DNA of 64,000 nucleotides from Curtobacterium sp. MR_MD2014 (GCF_000772085.1 NZ_CP009755.1:2046001-2110000); one strand, 5' to 3'. Shown: positions 18,062-29,153, counted from the stretch's first letter. The notes: generated from the letters alone by a model not told the origin. Numbers and translations: made by a program.

Positions 18062-18976
18062 TCAGACGCGCAGGTACCGGCGGATCGCGATGAGCGCCGA
18101 GACCCCGGCCAGGAGCACGCCGATCACGATCACCGCGGGCACGACGACGGCCGCGTCGCTCATGCCGATGAAGGCGGTGCCGGAGAACCGCTGCGCCAGG
18201 TAGTTCCGGACGAAGAACCAGACCACCGCGGTGATCGCGCCACCGGCGAGCACCGCTCCGATCGCGGCGGCGATCACCCCCTCGAGCACGAAGGGTGTCT
18301 GGATGAACCGGTTCGACGCCCCGACCAGGCGCATGATGCCGAGCTCACGTCGCCTGCTGAACGCCGAGAGTCGGATGGTGGTCGCGATGAGCAGCACGGC
18401 CGCCACGAGCATCAGCGACGCGATGCCGATCGCCGTGTACGACGATGCGTTGAGCAGGTTGAAGATCGGCTGCAGGTACCCGCGCTGGTCGACGACGCTC
18501 TGCACACCGGCGAACTTAGACAGGCTCTCGACGAGCACGTCCGCCTGCGACGGGTTCTTCAGGTTCACCCAGAAGGTCTCGTTGAGGTACTCCGGCTTCA
18601 CGAACTCGGTCGCGGGCGAGTCCTTGAACTGCTCCTTGAACCGCGTGAACGCCTGGTCCTGGTCCTCGTAGTACGTCTTCTCGATGTACGGCTTCAGGGT
18701 GGACGAGTCGAGCTGCGCCTGGACCTGCTCGCGCTGGTCCTCGGTCGCCTTGGCACCGGTGCAGTTGCCGGTGGTGTCGGTGTCGGTGCACAGGTACACC
18801 GCGACCTGCGCCCGGTCGTACCAGTACCCCTTCATCTGGTTGATCTGCATCTGCAGCAGGATCGCCGTGCCCACGAAGGTGAGCGAGATGAAGGTCACCA
18901 GGACGACCGAGACCACCATCGACGCGTTGCGCCGCAGGCCCGAGCCGACCTCGGACATGACGAGCCCGAGCCTCAT
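18062..18976 (-). CDS. ftsX: Cell-division permease-like protein FtsX
   Basis: The 304-residue FtsX has four membrane helices (about 20-45, 178-205, 228-255, 270-295) and a large outside domain between the first two that contains two cysteines about ten residues apart ([10 protein letters not shown]), as in mycobacterial FtsX. The [18 protein letters not shown] loop after helix 2 is the coupling segment to FtsE. With FtsE it passes ATP-driven conformational signals to cell-wall hydrolases at the septum. It overlaps ftsE by four bases (18973-18976), so the two are co-translated. Confidence 0.96.
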   Translation of the reverse strand: MRLGLVMSEVGSGLRRNASMVVSVVLVTFISLTFVGTAILLQMQINQMKGYWYDRAQVAVYLCTDTDTTGNCTGAKATEDQREQVQAQLDSSTLKPYIEKTYYEDQDQAFTRFKEQFKDSPATEFVKPEYLNETFWVNLKNPSQADVLVESLSKFAGVQSVVDQRGYLQPIFNLLNASSYTAIGIASLMLVAAVLLIATTIRLSAFSRRRELGIMRLVGASNRFIQTPFVLEGVIAAAIGAVLAGGAITAVVWFFVRNYLAQRFSGTAFIGMSDAAVVVPAVIVIGVLLAGVSALIAIRRYLRV

Positions 18977-19731
18977 CGGATGAGCCCCGGGATCGTCTGG
19001 ATGCCGGTCGTGTTCGAGACGCCGGAGCCGCGCTGGATCGGCAGCGCCTGCGTCTGGTACCCGCCGGACTGCTCGTCGCGCAGGACGGTGCCGTTCGAGA
19101 GCTCGATGACCCGGCGCTGCATCTGGTTCACGATGCTGGCGTCGTGCGTCGCCATGAGCACGGTGGTGCCTCCCTGGTTGATGCGTTCGAGGAGCGCCAT
19201 GATGCCCGCCGAGGTGGTCGGGTCGAGGTTGCCGGTGGGCTCGTCGGCCAGCAGGATCGCCGGCTTGTTGACGACCGCACGGGCGATCGCGACGCGCTGC
19301 TGCTCACCGCCGGAGAGCTCGTGCGGCATCCGGGTGGCCTTGCCGGCCAGGCCGACGAGCTTGAGCACGTCGGTGACGGCCTCGCTGATGAAGCCCTTGC
19401 TCTTGCCGATCACCTGGAGCGAGAACGCGACGTTGTCGAAGACGTTCTTGTTCGGCAGGAGCCGGAAGTCCTGGAAGACCACACCGAGGTTGCGGCGGAA
19501 GTACGGGACCTTGCGCGACGACAGCGCGCCGAGGCGCTGGCCGAGCACGTGGATCTGCCCGCGGGTCGGCTTCTCCTCCTTGAGCACGAGACGGAGGAAG
19601 CTCGACTTGCCGGAGCCGGACGCGCCGACGAGGAAGACGAACTCACCCTTGAGGATCTCGAGGGAGAGGTCGTCGAGCGCGGGACTCGGGTTGCCCGAGT
19701 AGACCTTGGTGACCTGGTCGAATTTGATCAT
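18973..19731 (-). CDS. ftsE: Cell-division ATP-binding protein FtsE
   Basis: The 252-residue ABC ATPase has Walker [10 protein letters not shown] (about 36-44), the Q-loop in [10 protein letters not shown], the signature [14 protein letters not shown], Walker [14 protein letters not shown] and an H-loop THD. These are the standard features of FtsE, the FtsX partner. It is about 25 residues longer than E. coli FtsE, with an extra C-terminal tail. TAGCCT (19741-19746, minus strand) ends 9 bases before the ATG, and no Shine-Dalgarno is visible, so ftsEX is probably read from a leaderless promoter separate from prfB. Confidence 0.96.
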   Translation of the reverse strand: MIKFDQVTKVYSGNPSPALDDLSLEILKGEFVFLVGASGSGKSSFLRLVLKEEKPTRGQIHVLGQRLGALSSRKVPYFRRNLGVVFQDFRLLPNKNVFDNVAFSLQVIGKSKGFISEAVTDVLKLVGLAGKATRMPHELSGGEQQRVAIARAVVNKPAILLADEPTGNLDPTTSAGIMALLERINQGGTTVLMATHDASIVNQMQRRVIELSNGTVLRDEQSGGYQTQALPIQRGSGVSNTTGIQTIPGLIR

Positions 19732-19803
19732 GACCGGATCAGGCTAGGTCGGGTGGGCCGGAAGTCAACCGAGGCGCGCGGCTCGACTCCCCCGCGAGCT
19801 CGC

Positions 19804-20913
19804 TCAGGAATCGTCGCCCTGCTTGCGCCAGCGGATGCCCGCGTTGATGAAGCCGTCCAGGTCCCCGTCGAACACCGACGACGGGTTGTTGACCTCGTGC
19901 TCGCTCCGGAGGTCCTTGACCATCTGGTACGGCGCGAGGACGTACGAGCGGATCTGGTCGCCCCAGCTCGCCGTGATGTTGCCGGCGAGCTCCTTCTTCT
20001 TCGCGTTCTCCTCCTCCTTCTTCAGGAGCAGCAGGCGCGACTGCAGCACGCGCATGGCGGCTGCGCGGTTCTGGATCTGCGACTTCTCGTTCTGCATGGA
20101 CACGACGGTGCCGGTCGGCAGGTGGGTCAGGCGGACGGCGGAGTCGGTGGTGTTGACCGACTGGCCACCGGGGCCGGAGGACCGGAACACGTCGACCCGG
20201 ATGTCGTTCTCCGGGATGTCGATGACCGCGGTCTCCGGCATGAGCGGGATGACCTCGACCGCGGCGAACGAGGTCTGGCGCTTGCCCGCGGCACCGAACG
20301 GCGACATGCGGACGAGGCGGTGCGTGCCGGCCTCGACCGAGAGCGTGCCGAAGGCGTACGGCGCGTCGACCTCGAACGTCGCGGACTTGATGCCCGCTTC
20401 CTCCGCGTAGGAGGTGTCCATGACGGTGGTCTTGAAGCCGTGCTGCTCGGCGTAGCGCAGGTACATGCGGAGGAGCATCTCGGCGAAGTCCGCCGCATCG
20501 ACACCGCCGGCACCGGCGCGGATCGTGATCACCGCGGGGCGCTCGTCGTACTCGCCGTCGAGGAGGGTCTGCACCTCGAGGTCGCCCATGGTCTTCTGGA
20601 TGGCCTTGAGCTCGTCCTGCGCCTCGGCCGCGGAGTCGGCGTCGTCGGCCTCGTTCGCCATCTCGACGAGGACCTCGAGGTCGTCGATGCGCTGCTCGGT
20701 GTCGGTCATCTTCCGGAGCTCGGCCTGCTTGTGCGAGAGCGCGCTCGTCACCTGCTGCGCGTGCTCGACGTCGTCCCACAGGTCCTGGGCACCCGCCTGC
20801 TCGCTCAGTTCGGCGATCTCGCGCTGGAGCCGGTCGACGTCGACGACCGAGCGGATGTTGCCGAAGGTCTCGCGGAGGGCGGACAGCTGCTCGGTGAAGT
20901 CAAGTTCGACCAT
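19804..20913 (-). CDS. prfB: Peptide chain release factor 2
   Basis: RF2 recognises UAA and UGA. The protein shows the SPF anticodon-like motif ([15 protein letters not shown]) and the catalytic GGQ ([18 protein letters not shown]). About 369 residues is normal. The gene is in one frame: the programmed +1 frameshift used by E. coli prfB is absent, as is usual in this lineage. ATG 20913 is chosen over the upstream in-frame GTG 20919 because TAGGAT (20922-20927, minus) ends eight bases before the ATG, matching other leaderless starts here. prfB-ftsE-ftsX-smpB is a conserved actinobacterial order. Confidence 0.96.
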   Translation of the reverse strand: MVELDFTEQLSALRETFGNIRSVVDVDRLQREIAELSEQAGAQDLWDDVEHAQQVTSALSHKQAELRKMTDTEQRIDDLEVLVEMANEADDADSAAEAQDELKAIQKTMGDLEVQTLLDGEYDERPAVITIRAGAGGVDAADFAEMLLRMYLRYAEQHGFKTTVMDTSYAEEAGIKSATFEVDAPYAFGTLSVEAGTHRLVRMSPFGAAGKRQTSFAAVEVIPLMPETAVIDIPENDIRVDVFRSSGPGGQSVNTTDSAVRLTHLPTGTVVSMQNEKSQIQNRAAAMRVLQSRLLLLKKEEENAKKKELAGNITASWGDQIRSYVLAPYQMVKDLRSEHEVNNPSSVFDGDLDGFINAGIRWRKQGDDS

Positions 20914-21021
20914 GGTCACCGATCCTACCGGTGCCCACCGGCCGGGAGGCTCGCCGCACTCCGCCGTGTGGGCTCGCGTCCGGCAGGTGGCCGCTGTGGA
21001 GGGCCGTGGGGACCTGGTCGC

Positions 21022-22185
21022 TCAGCGTCCGAGCAGAGGCGTCCGGGACGCCAGGCCGGCTGCGCCGGCCCGGGCGACCGCGTCGGGCAGCGCGGCGAGG
21101 AAAGCGTCGACGTCGGCCTCGGTCGAGGTGTGCCCGAGCGTGATGCGCAGGGCGCCGCGGGCCTCGTCCTCGGACAGGCCCATGCCGAGCAGCACGTGCG
21201 ACGCCTCGGGGACGCCGGCCTGGCAGGCGGACCCGGTCGACACGGCGACCCCGGCCGCGTCGAGCAGGAACAGCAGCGAGTCGCCCTCGCACCCGGGGAA
21301 GGTGAAGTGGGCGTTGCCGGGGAGCCGGTCGACCGGGTCGCCCATGAGCACGGCGCTCGGGACGCGCTCCAGGACCCCCGCGACGAGCCGGTCGCGCAGG
21401 GCCGACGCGTCGTGCAGCCCGGCGTCGGCGGCGACCCCGAAGGCCGCCGCCGCCGGGGCGTCCTGCGTCCCGCTGCGGACCTGTCGCTGCTGGCCACCGC
21501 CGTGGATGAGCGGCTCGACCGTCGCACGGCGCCCGAGGACCAGCGCGCCGATCCCGACCGGCCCACCGATCTTGTGCGCCGACACGCTGAGCGCGTCGAG
21601 GCCGGAGGCCGCGAACGACACCGGGACCTGCCCGTACGCCGCGACGGCGTCGCTGTGCACCGGCACACCGGCGGCGTGCGCCAGCTCGACGATGCGGTCG
21701 ACCGGCTGCAGGGTCCCGACCTCGTTGTTCGCCCACAGGAACGTGACCAGGGCGACGTCCGAGGCGTCGGCGAGCCGTGCCTCCAGGCCGACGAGGTCGA
21801 CGCGACCCTGCGCGTCCAGCGGGACCACGTCGACGACGGCGCCCTCGTGGCGCTCGAGCCACTCGACCGTGTCGACGGTGGCGTGGTGCTCGCCCGCCGG
21901 CACGACGATGCGCGGCCGCGGACGGTCCTGCTGCCGCGCCCAGTACAGCCCCTTGACCGCGAGGTTGATGCTCTCGGTGCCGCCGGAGGTGAAGACGACC
22001 TCGACCGGCTCCGCGTCGAGCGACCGGGCGACCGCGGCGCGACCGTCCTCGAGCAGCATCTTCGCGCGCTGGCCGGCGCTGTGGATCGACGACGGGTTGC
22101 CCACCGTGGCCAGGGCCCGGGTGAACGCGGCGAGCGCCGCGGGCAGGATGGGCGTCGTCGCCGCGTGGTCGAGGTAGACCGGCAT
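21022..22185 (-). CDS. Cysteine desulfurase (NifS/IscS family)
   Basis: The 387-residue PLP enzyme has the family marks: YLDHAATTPI near the start, the TSGGTESINLAVKG cofactor loop, SVSAHKIGGPVGIGAL with the PLP lysine, and the catalytic Cys in STGSACQAGVPEASHVL. It takes sulfur from cysteine as a persulfide for Fe-S clusters or tRNA thiolation. In many actinobacteria this stand-alone form pairs with mnmA, which is not next to it here. The mRNA has a real leader: TATCCT near 22213-22218 and a GGAAGGGG before ATG 22185. Its promoter region interlocks with that of the divergent glgX. Confidence 0.93.
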   Translation of the reverse strand: MPVYLDHAATTPILPAALAAFTRALATVGNPSSIHSAGQRAKMLLEDGRAAVARSLDAEPVEVVFTSGGTESINLAVKGLYWARQQDRPRPRIVVPAGEHHATVDTVEWLERHEGAVVDVVPLDAQGRVDLVGLEARLADASDVALVTFLWANNEVGTLQPVDRIVELAHAAGVPVHSDAVAAYGQVPVSFAASGLDALSVSAHKIGGPVGIGALVLGRRATVEPLIHGGGQQRQVRSGTQDAPAAAAFGVAADAGLHDASALRDRLVAGVLERVPSAVLMGDPVDRLPGNAHFTFPGCEGDSLLFLLDAAGVAVSTGSACQAGVPEASHVLLGMGLSEDEARGALRITLGHTSTEADVDAFLAALPDAVARAGAAGLASRTPLLGR

Positions 22186-22245
22186 GACTGCGCCCCTTCC
22201 GTGTGCGTTCACAGGATACCTCCGGCCCCTCGTACCCTGGTCGTC
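22186..22245. promoter_or_regulatory. Compact divergent promoters for the desulfurase and glgX
   Basis: In 60 bases there are two -10 elements facing away from each other: TATCCT (minus, RC of the AGGATA near 22213) for the desulfurase and TACCCT (22233-22238, plus) seven bases before the glgX ATG. Each -35 region must lie over the other promoter's core, so the two polymerases should compete. Confidence 0.55.
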
Positions 22246-24300
22246 ATGCACCGCACCGCGATCGACGAGACCCCCGGCTTCCGCCTCGGTGACGGCGTGC
22301 CCCGCTTCTCGGTGCGTTCCGCCTCCGCGACCGCGGTGACCCTCGTGGTCGTCGACGCCGACGGTGTCGAGACCCGCCACGTCCTGTCGCGGACCGACGG
22401 CACCGACCGGTGGGCGGCGGAGACGCCGGACGTGCGGCCGGGCGATCGGTACCACCTGCTCGTCGACGGTCCGGACGGACCCCGCCACGCGTTCGACCCC
22501 GCGCGACCGCTGCTCGACCCGTACGCGCGTGGCATCGTCCCCGCGGCGACGGTCGCTGGGAGCGGCGGCCCACGGTGGACGAGCGTCGTGGTCGACGATG
22601 CCTTCGACTGGGGCGGTGTGCCGAAGCCCGACGTCCCCCTGGACCGGACCGTCGTGTACGAGGCGAACGTCCGCACGCTCACCGCTGCGAACCCCGACGT
22701 CCCCGAGCACCTGCGCGGGACGTACGCCGGCGTCGCGCACCCGAGCACCATCGCCCACCTGCGCCGCATCGGCGTGACGACCCTCGAGCTGCTGCCCGTG
22801 CACGCGTTCGACACCGAGGCGTGGCTCCGGGACGCCGGTCGCGAGAACGCGTGGGGCTACAACACCCTCGGGTTCTTCGCACCGCACGCGGCCCACGCCT
22901 CGTCGGACGCCCGTGCCGCGGGTGCCTCCGCGGTGCTCCGCGAGTTCAAGGGCATGGTGCGACTCCTGCACGAGGCGGGCATCCAGGTGCTGCTCGACGT
23001 CGTCTACAACCACACCGCCGAGGAGGGCACCGGCGGACCCACCACCTCGCTGCGCGGCATCGACGGGGCGGGGCGGTACCGCTGGACCGAGGACGGTGCG
23101 TCGTACTACGACACCACCGGCTGCGGGAACACGCTCGACACCTCGGTCGAGGCCACCGCGGACATGGTCGTCGAGAGCCTGCGCTACTGGGCGCGCGAGG
23201 TGCAGGTCGACGGGTTCCGGTTCGACCTGATGGCGGCGCTCGCCCGCGACGAGCACCACGTGTTCGACCCGGCGCACCCGTTGCTCGAGCGCATCCGGCA
23301 GCACCCGGACCTGCAGGACGTGCTCGTCGTCGCCGAGCCGTGGGACGTCGGTCCCGACGGGTGGCGCACGGGGGCGTTCGGCCCCGGCACGAGCGAGTGG
23401 AACGACGGGTTCCGGAACACCGTCCGCCAGTTCTGGCTGACCGACGTCGCCGAGGAACGCCGGAACGGCACCCCGCAGGCGGGCATCGGTCGGCTCGCCG
23501 AGGCGCTCACCGGGTCCCGCGGCACCTTCGGCCAGGAGCGCGGCCCCCTCGCGAGCGTCAACTTCGTCACGGCCCACGACGGCTTCACGCTGCTCGACCT
23601 CGTCTCGCACGACCGCAAGCACAACGAGGCGAACGGCGAGGACGGGCGGGACGGGTCCGACGACAACCGCTCGTTCAACCACGGGATCGAGGGCGACACG
23701 GCCGACCGCGGGGTGCGTGCCGCCCGGGGCCGGTCGATGCGGAACCTCGTCGGCACCCTGATGCTCTCGGCGGGCATCCCGATGCTGACCGCCGGCGACG
23801 AGCGCAGCAGGACGCAGCACGGCAACAACAACGCCTACGTCGTGTCCGACGACCTGACCGCCGTCGACTGGTCGGACGACGAGGACGCCGAGGCGATGAC
23901 CGAGGCGGTCGCGGCGCTCACGCGGCTGCGCGCAGCGCACCCGGCGCTCCGGCCGACGCGCTTCGGGGTCGAGGGGCGGGAGACGCCCGGAGCGTCGCGC
24001 ATGGCGTGGTACGGACCGGACGGGCAGCCGATGACCCCCGAGGGGTGGGACCAACCCATCCACCGGGTCGTGCAGTACTTCGCCGAGTCGACCCCGGAGC
24101 ACGAGCCGTTCGACCGGGTGCTCGTGGTCGTGCACGGCAGCGGGCGGACGCGGGACCTGACGCTGCCGGCGCGCCAGGACGTGCTCGGGTACCGGTTGGC
24201 CTGGTCGAGCGAGAAGCACCGCGACCACGAGCGGCTCCGGCCGGGCGGGCAGGTCTTCACCGCGTACGGCCCCGGCATCCACGTCTTCGAGGTGGCGTAG
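22246..24300 (+). CDS. glgX: Glycogen debranching enzyme (isoamylase type)
   Basis: This 684-residue GH13 enzyme has an N-terminal CBM48-like domain (FRLGDGVPRFSVRSASATAVTLVV). The TIM barrel includes VVYEANVRTLT, VLLDVVYNHTAEEG, VDGFRFDLMAAL (nucleophile Asp), VVAEPWDVG (acid-base Glu) and FVTAHDGFTLLDLVSHDRKHNEANGEDGRDG, a loop characteristic of GlgX/TreX. It hydrolyses alpha-1,6 branches in glycogen trimmed by phosphorylase. It is transcribed from a leaderless-type start and followed after 153 bases by glgE and then glgB, so the three form an alpha-glucan locus. The antisense and upstream open frames are GC artefacts. Confidence 0.95.
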   Translation: MHRTAIDETPGFRLGDGVPRFSVRSASATAVTLVVVDADGVETRHVLSRTDGTDRWAAETPDVRPGDRYHLLVDGPDGPRHAFDPARPLLDPYARGIVPAATVAGSGGPRWTSVVVDDAFDWGGVPKPDVPLDRTVVYEANVRTLTAANPDVPEHLRGTYAGVAHPSTIAHLRRIGVTTLELLPVHAFDTEAWLRDAGRENAWGYNTLGFFAPHAAHASSDARAAGASAVLREFKGMVRLLHEAGIQVLLDVVYNHTAEEGTGGPTTSLRGIDGAGRYRWTEDGASYYDTTGCGNTLDTSVEATADMVVESLRYWAREVQVDGFRFDLMAALARDEHHVFDPAHPLLERIRQHPDLQDVLVVAEPWDVGPDGWRTGAFGPGTSEWNDGFRNTVRQFWLTDVAEERRNGTPQAGIGRLAEALTGSRGTFGQERGPLASVNFVTAHDGFTLLDLVSHDRKHNEANGEDGRDGSDDNRSFNHGIEGDTADRGVRAARGRSMRNLVGTLMLSAGIPMLTAGDERSRTQHGNNNAYVVSDDLTAVDWSDDEDAEAMTEAVAALTRLRAAHPALRPTRFGVEGRETPGASRMAWYGPDGQPMTPEGWDQPIHRVVQYFAESTPEHEPFDRVLVVVHGSGRTRDLTLPARQDVLGYRLAWSSEKHRDHERLRPGGQVFTAYGPGIHVFEVA

Positions 24301-24403
24301 GGCGGTCGTGGCCCTCCGCGCGCCCGTCCGGGGAAGGAACGGGCGACGGAGCCCGCACGTGCGCGTCCTGCACAGGCCGTGTGACGCGCCCGACACTGCA
24401 CAG

Positions 24404-24446
24404 GGAACGCGTTCCGGGGAACGCGAGCGCTCCGGCCGGGTAGCGT
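24404..24446 (+). promoter_or_regulatory. Palindromic operator candidate and promoter of glgE
   Basis: The perfect 12-bp palindrome GGAACGCGTTCC (24404-24415), with a half-site GGAACGCG repeated at 24418-24425, lies 25 bases before TAGCGT (24441-24446). That hexamer ends seven bases before the glgE GTG. A central CG palindrome is typical of LacI-family operators, so sugar-responsive control is plausible but unproven. Confidence 0.45.
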
Positions 24447-24453
24447 CGCCTCC

Positions 24454-26454
24454 GTGGCCACCGCAGATCGACCCCGCCGACCGAAGATCGGACGCATCCC
24501 GATCACCCAGCTCGCGCCGACGACCCCGAACGGGTTCCCGGGCAAGGCGTTCGACGGCGAGGTGATCACGTTCGGCGCGACCGTCTTCCGCGAGGGCCAC
24601 GGGATCATCGGCGCCGACCTCGTGCTCGAACGCCCGGACGGCGGCACACGCACCGTGCCGATGCTGCTCGGCGCCCCCGGCACGGACCGCTACGAGGCCA
24701 CCGTGCAGGTCGACCACGTCGGCGTCTGGACGTGGCACGTCGAGTCGTTCTCCGACGACTGGGCGACGTGGCTGCACGCCGCCCGGCTCAAGATCGCCGC
24801 CGGTGTCGACACCGAGGCGACGCTCCTCGACGGCGCCGTCCTGCTCGACCGACTCGCCGCCGAGACCGACTCCAGCGCCGCCGTCCGCGCGGCCGAGCAG
24901 CTGCGGGACACCGACCTCGAGCCGACCGAGCGCCTCACGGCCGTCGACGACCCGCGCATCACGGGTGAGGTCGAGGACTCCCCGCTGACCTCGCTCCGGA
25001 CGCACTCCCCCACGCAGCTCCTCGACGTCGAGCGGCAGCGCGCGGGCGTCGGCGCCTGGTACGAGTTCTTCCCCCGCAGCGAAGGGGCGAAGAAGAACGC
25101 CGACGGCTCGTGGAGGAGCGGCGACTTCCGCACCGCGGCCCGCCGGCTCCCGGCCGTCGCGCGCATGGGCTTCGACGTGGTCTACCTCCCGCCGATCCAC
25201 CCGATCGGCACCACGGCGCGCAAGGGCCCGAACAACACGCTCACCCCGGGACCGCACGACCCGGGCAGCCCGTGGGCGATCGGTGGTCCCGAGGGCGGGC
25301 ACGACGCGATCCACCCCGACCTCGGCACCGAGGACGACTTCCGCGTCTTCGTCGAGACGGCGAAGAACAGCGGGATGGAGGTCGCGCTCGACTTCGCACT
25401 CCAGTGCTCCCCCGACCACCCGTGGGTGGACCAGCACCCCGAGTGGTTCACGGTCCGGGCGGACGGGTCGATCGCCACGGCCGAGAACCCGCCGAAGCGG
25501 TACCAGGACATCTACCCGATCCAGTTCGACAGCGACCCCGAGGGCATCGTCACCGAGGTCCTGCGGGTCCTCGAGCACTGGATCGCGTTCGGGATCCGCA
25601 TCTTCCGCGTCGACAACCCGCACACCAAGCCGCTCTGGTTCTGGGAACGCGTCATCCGCGAGGTCCGCGACCAGCACCCGGACACGGTGTTCCTCGCCGA
25701 GGCCTTCACCCGCCCGGCGATGATGCGCGCCCTGGCCGAGGCCGGGTTCCAGCAGTCGTACACGTACTTCACGTGGCGGAACACGAAGGAGGAGATCGAG
25801 GACTACTTCGCCGAGCTCAGCCACGAGACGAGCGCCTACCTGCGCCCGAACCTCTTCGTGAACACCCCCGACATCCTCACCGAGTACCTGCAGTTCGGCG
25901 GTCGCGCCGGTTACAAGGTGCGCGCCGCGCTCGCCGCGACCGGGGCGCCGACCTGGGGCATGTACGCCGGGTACGAGCTCTTCGAGGACGTCGCACGCCC
26001 GGGGTCCGAGGAGAACATCGACAACGAGAAGTACGAGTACAAGCCGCGCGACTTCGCCCTGGCCGAGGCCGAGGGCGCGAGCCTCGCGCCCTACGTCACG
26101 ATGCTCAACCGCTTCCGTCAGGCCCACCCCGCGCTGCGTCAGCTCCGGAACCTGCACGTCCACGACGCCGAGGACCCGGCGATCGTCGTCTACTCGAAGC
26201 ACCTGCCCGCCGAGTTCATCCGGTCGGGCCGCGCGGACACGGTGATCGTCGTCGCGAACGTCGACCCGCACTCGGCGCGCGAGACCACCGTGCACCTCGA
26301 CCTCGCCGCGCTCGGGCTGCCGAACGAGCAGCCGTTCGTCGTCCGCGACGTCGTCACCGGGCAGCGCTGGGAGTGGGGTTCGTCCAACTACGTCCGCCTC
26401 GACGCCTTCCAGGAGCCCGTGCACCTGCTCGTCGTGGAGGGACCCGTCCGATGA
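24454..26454 (+). CDS. glgE: Alpha-1,4-glucan:maltose-1-phosphate maltosyltransferase
   Basis: The 666-residue GlgE extends alpha-1,4-glucans with maltose 1-phosphate. Family features: the N-terminal domain [12 protein letters not shown]...[13 protein letters not shown], the [11 protein letters not shown] entry to the barrel, [31 protein letters not shown] (catalytic Asp), [13 protein letters not shown] (Glu), and [27 protein letters not shown]. The length is normal. It starts at GTG 24454, seven bases after a -10 hexamer. It ends overlapping glgB by ATGA, so GlgE and the branching enzyme are made together, as expected for capsular or storage alpha-glucan. Genes for treS/pep2 or glgM, which would supply maltose 1-phosphate, are not in the window. 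Confidence 0.97.
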   Translation: MATADRPRRPKIGRIPITQLAPTTPNGFPGKAFDGEVITFGATVFREGHGIIGADLVLERPDGGTRTVPMLLGAPGTDRYEATVQVDHVGVWTWHVESFSDDWATWLHAARLKIAAGVDTEATLLDGAVLLDRLAAETDSSAAVRAAEQLRDTDLEPTERLTAVDDPRITGEVEDSPLTSLRTHSPTQLLDVERQRAGVGAWYEFFPRSEGAKKNADGSWRSGDFRTAARRLPAVARMGFDVVYLPPIHPIGTTARKGPNNTLTPGPHDPGSPWAIGGPEGGHDAIHPDLGTEDDFRVFVETAKNSGMEVALDFALQCSPDHPWVDQHPEWFTVRADGSIATAENPPKRYQDIYPIQFDSDPEGIVTEVLRVLEHWIAFGIRIFRVDNPHTKPLWFWERVIREVRDQHPDTVFLAEAFTRPAMMRALAEAGFQQSYTYFTWRNTKEEIEDYFAELSHETSAYLRPNLFVNTPDILTEYLQFGGRAGYKVRAALAATGAPTWGMYAGYELFEDVARPGSEENIDNEKYEYKPRDFALAEAEGASLAPYVTMLNRFRQAHPALRQLRNLHVHDAEDPAIVVYSKHLPAEFIRSGRADTVIVVANVDPHSARETTVHLDLAALGLPNEQPFVVRDVVTGQRWEWGSSNYVRLDAFQEPVHLLVVEGPVR

Positions 26455-29153
26455 CCGACAGCGACCCGAAGGGGACCCCGCCGATGGGCTCCGACCGTCC
26501 CACCCCCGCCACCCCGGACCGAGGCCAGGGGCCGAGCGTCCCGCCGGTGCCGCCCCCGCCGCCGCCCGTGACCCGCTCCCGTGCCCCGGGCGAGGTCCCG
26601 CCGGCCGACCAACCGGCCCCCCGGTACGAGCCACGGGTCTCGGCACCGCACGAGGACCTCCCCGGCGCCGCGCCCGTGGCGAAGGAGACGCCGGACCGCG
26701 GGGTCCCGGAGTCGGCGACCCTCGCCGGCGCAGCTCGTGACGGCTCCCCGGCACCGACCGGCCCGGAGCCCACGGACCCGACCGGTCTGTCGGCGGACGG
26801 CGCGGACGCACCGCTCTCCGAGGGTGGACGCTCGGCGGCACCGGGAGCGACGGCGACCGCGGCGGACCTCGTCCCAGCACCCGAGTCCGCAGCACCACAG
26901 CCCGCGGCACCGCAGCACGCAGCACCGCAGCACGCAGCGCCCGCCGGCGGCTCCGACGTCGCCCCGACCTCGGGAGCGGCTCCCCGGCCGGCGCCGGTCG
27001 AGGACTGGCTCCGCCAGCAGGTGGCCGAGGGCCGTTGGTCCCAGCCGCACGACGTGCTCGGTCCGCACCCGGTGGACGGGGGCACGAGCGTGCGCGTCGT
27101 CCGGCACCTCGCGACGGCCGTCCGCATCGTGCGCCCCGACGGCGACGACGTCGAACTGACCCACGAGGGCGACGGTCTCTGGGCGGGCGCCACGACCGGC
27201 ACGCTCGGTCGGTACCGCGTCGAGGCCGACTACGACCTCGACGAGTCCACCGACGCCGACGACGCGACATGGACCACCGACGACGCCTACCGCTTCGCGC
27301 CGACCATCGGCGAGCTCGACCTCCACCTGTTCGGCGAGGGCCGTGACGAGCAGCTCTGGCAGCACCTCGGCGCGCACGTCCGCACCGTCGACGGCGTCGA
27401 CGGCGTCGCGTTCACCGTGTGGGCACCCCGCGCCACCGCCGTCCGCGTGATCGGAGACTTCGAGGGGTGGGAGGGCCGCACCACCGCGATGCGTCGCCTG
27501 AACGACCTCGGCGTGTGGGAGCTCTTCTGGCCCGGCGCCCTCGTCGGGCAGCGGTACAAGTTCCAGATCCTCACCGACTCCGGCTGGGTCGAGCGAGCGG
27601 ACCCGTTCGCCCGACGCACCGAGGTCCCGCCGCTGACCGCCTCGGTCGTCACCGCCTCCGACCACACGTGGTCCGACGGCGACACCGCCTGGATGGAGCG
27701 TCGAGCGCAGACGACGACCCACGATGCGCCGATGAGCGTCTACGAGGTGCACCTCGGATCGTGGCGCCCCGGGCTCTCCTACCGCGAGGCCGCCGATGCG
27801 CTCATCGGCCACGTGCAGCACCTCGGGTTCACCCACGTCGAGTTCCTGCCGCTCGCCGAGCACCCGTTCGGTGGCTCGTGGGGCTACCAGGTCACCGGGT
27901 ACTACGCTCCGACCGCGCGCTTCGGCACGCCGGACGACCTGCGCTACCTGATCGACCGCCTGCACAGCGCCGGCATCGGCGTGATCATGGACTGGGTACC
28001 GGGACACTTCCCGAAGGACGAGTGGGCACTCGCGAAGTTCGACGGCTACGCGCTGTTCGAGCACCCGGATCCGCGTCGCGGTGAGCAGCTCGACTGGGGC
28101 ACCTTCGTGTTCGACTTCGGGCACCCGCAGGTCCGCAACTTCCTGGTGGCGAACGCGCTCTACTGGTTCGAGGAGTTCCACATCGACGGCCTGCGGGTCG
28201 ACGCCGTGGCCTCGATGCTGTACCTCGACTACTCCCGCACCGAGTGGCTGCCGAACATCCACGGCGGTCGCGAGAACCTCGAGGCGATCTCGTTCCTGCA
28301 GGAGACGAACGCCACGGCCTACAAGCGCTACCCCGGCATCGTGATGATCGCCGAGGAGAGCACCTCGTGGCCCGGTGTCACCCAGCCGACGAGCGCCGGC
28401 GGGCTCGGCTTCGGCCAGAAGTGGAACATGGGCTGGATGCACGATTCGCTGCAGTACATCGAGCGTGACCCGGCGTACCGCGCGTACCACCACGACGAGA
28501 TCACGTTCTCGCTGGTCTACGCCTTCAGTGAGCAGTTCACCCTGCCGATCAGCCACGACGAGGTCGTGCACGGGAAGGGCTCGCTCTACGGGAAGATGCC
28601 CGGCGACGAGTGGCAGAAGCTCGCGAACGTCCGGGCGTACCTCGCGTTCATGTGGGCGCACCCCGGCAAGCAACTGCTCTTCATGGGCCAGGAGTTCGCC
28701 CAGCCGTCGGAGTGGTCCGAGGCCCGGGGGCTGGACTGGTGGCTCCTCGACGATCCGGGACACCTCGGCGTGCAGGACCTCGTGGCGTCGCTGAACCGCG
28801 TCTACAAGGAGACCCCGGCGCTGTGGACGCACGACTCCTCCCCCGAGGGCTTCGAGTGGATCGAGGGCGGCGACGCGCCGCACTCGACGCTCGGGTTCCT
28901 CCGGAAGGACGGCGACGACCGCCTCGCGGTCTTCGTGAACTTCTCCGGGGTACCCGTCGAGCGCCGGTTCGGGCTGCCCGCTGCGGGCACCTGGCACGAG
29001 GTGCTCAACACCGACGCCACGGAGTACGGCGGGTCCGGTGTCGGCAACATGGGTTCGGTCACGGCCGACGAGACGCCGTGGGCCGGCCGCCCGGCCTCGG
29101 CCCACCTGGTGGTCCCGCCGCTGGGTGCGGTCTGGCTGCGACTGGCCGACTGA
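26451..29153 (+). CDS. glgB: 1,4-alpha-glucan branching enzyme with long disordered N-terminus
   Basis: The 900-residue GlgB adds alpha-1,6 branches. From about residue 190 it is a normal branching enzyme: an N-terminal domain ([17 protein letters not shown]), a second CBM48 ([22 protein letters not shown]), then the GH13 barrel with [26 protein letters not shown] (nucleophile Asp), [12 protein letters not shown] (Glu) and [15 protein letters not shown]. Residues 1-185 are Pro/Ala/Gly-rich and surely disordered, with [10 protein letters not shown] and [13 protein letters not shown] repeats. Such a tail is not part of the known fold. The start is secure: ATG overlaps the glgE stop and has GGAGG ten bases upstream. 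A 48-bp palindrome ends the transcript. Confidence 0.96.
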   Translation: MTDSDPKGTPPMGSDRPTPATPDRGQGPSVPPVPPPPPPVTRSRAPGEVPPADQPAPRYEPRVSAPHEDLPGAAPVAKETPDRGVPESATLAGAARDGSPAPTGPEPTDPTGLSADGADAPLSEGGRSAAPGATATAADLVPAPESAAPQPAAPQHAAPQHAAPAGGSDVAPTSGAAPRPAPVEDWLRQQVAEGRWSQPHDVLGPHPVDGGTSVRVVRHLATAVRIVRPDGDDVELTHEGDGLWAGATTGTLGRYRVEADYDLDESTDADDATWTTDDAYRFAPTIGELDLHLFGEGRDEQLWQHLGAHVRTVDGVDGVAFTVWAPRATAVRVIGDFEGWEGRTTAMRRLNDLGVWELFWPGALVGQRYKFQILTDSGWVERADPFARRTEVPPLTASVVTASDHTWSDGDTAWMERRAQTTTHDAPMSVYEVHLGSWRPGLSYREAADALIGHVQHLGFTHVEFLPLAEHPFGGSWGYQVTGYYAPTARFGTPDDLRYLIDRLHSAGIGVIMDWVPGHFPKDEWALAKFDGYALFEHPDPRRGEQLDWGTFVFDFGHPQVRNFLVANALYWFEEFHIDGLRVDAVASMLYLDYSRTEWLPNIHGGRENLEAISFLQETNATAYKRYPGIVMIAEESTSWPGVTQPTSAGGLGFGQKWNMGWMHDSLQYIERDPAYRAYHHDEITFSLVYAFSEQFTLPISHDEVVHGKGSLYGKMPGDEWQKLANVRAYLAFMWAHPGKQLLFMGQEFAQPSEWSEARGLDWWLLDDPGHLGVQDLVASLNRVYKETPALWTHDSSPEGFEWIEGGDAPHSTLGFLRKDGDDRLAVFVNFSGVPVERRFGLPAAGTWHEVLNTDATEYGGSGVGNMGSVTADETPWAGRPASAHLVVPPLGAVWLRLAD

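Noticed and set aside
20425..20913. Programmed frameshift in prfB
   Set aside because: The whole gene reads in one frame, with no internal TGA after the start region.
19144..24300. Plus-strand frame of about 1700 codons ending in GlgX
   Set aside because: The part before 22246 is antisense to ftsE, prfB and the desulfurase. The clear promoter-to-ATG spacing at 22246 marks the true start.
21022..27270. Open minus-strand frame of more than 2000 codons
   Set aside because: Only its last 387 codons are the cysteine desulfurase. The rest is antisense to glgX, glgE and glgB, with no Shine-Dalgarno or homology.
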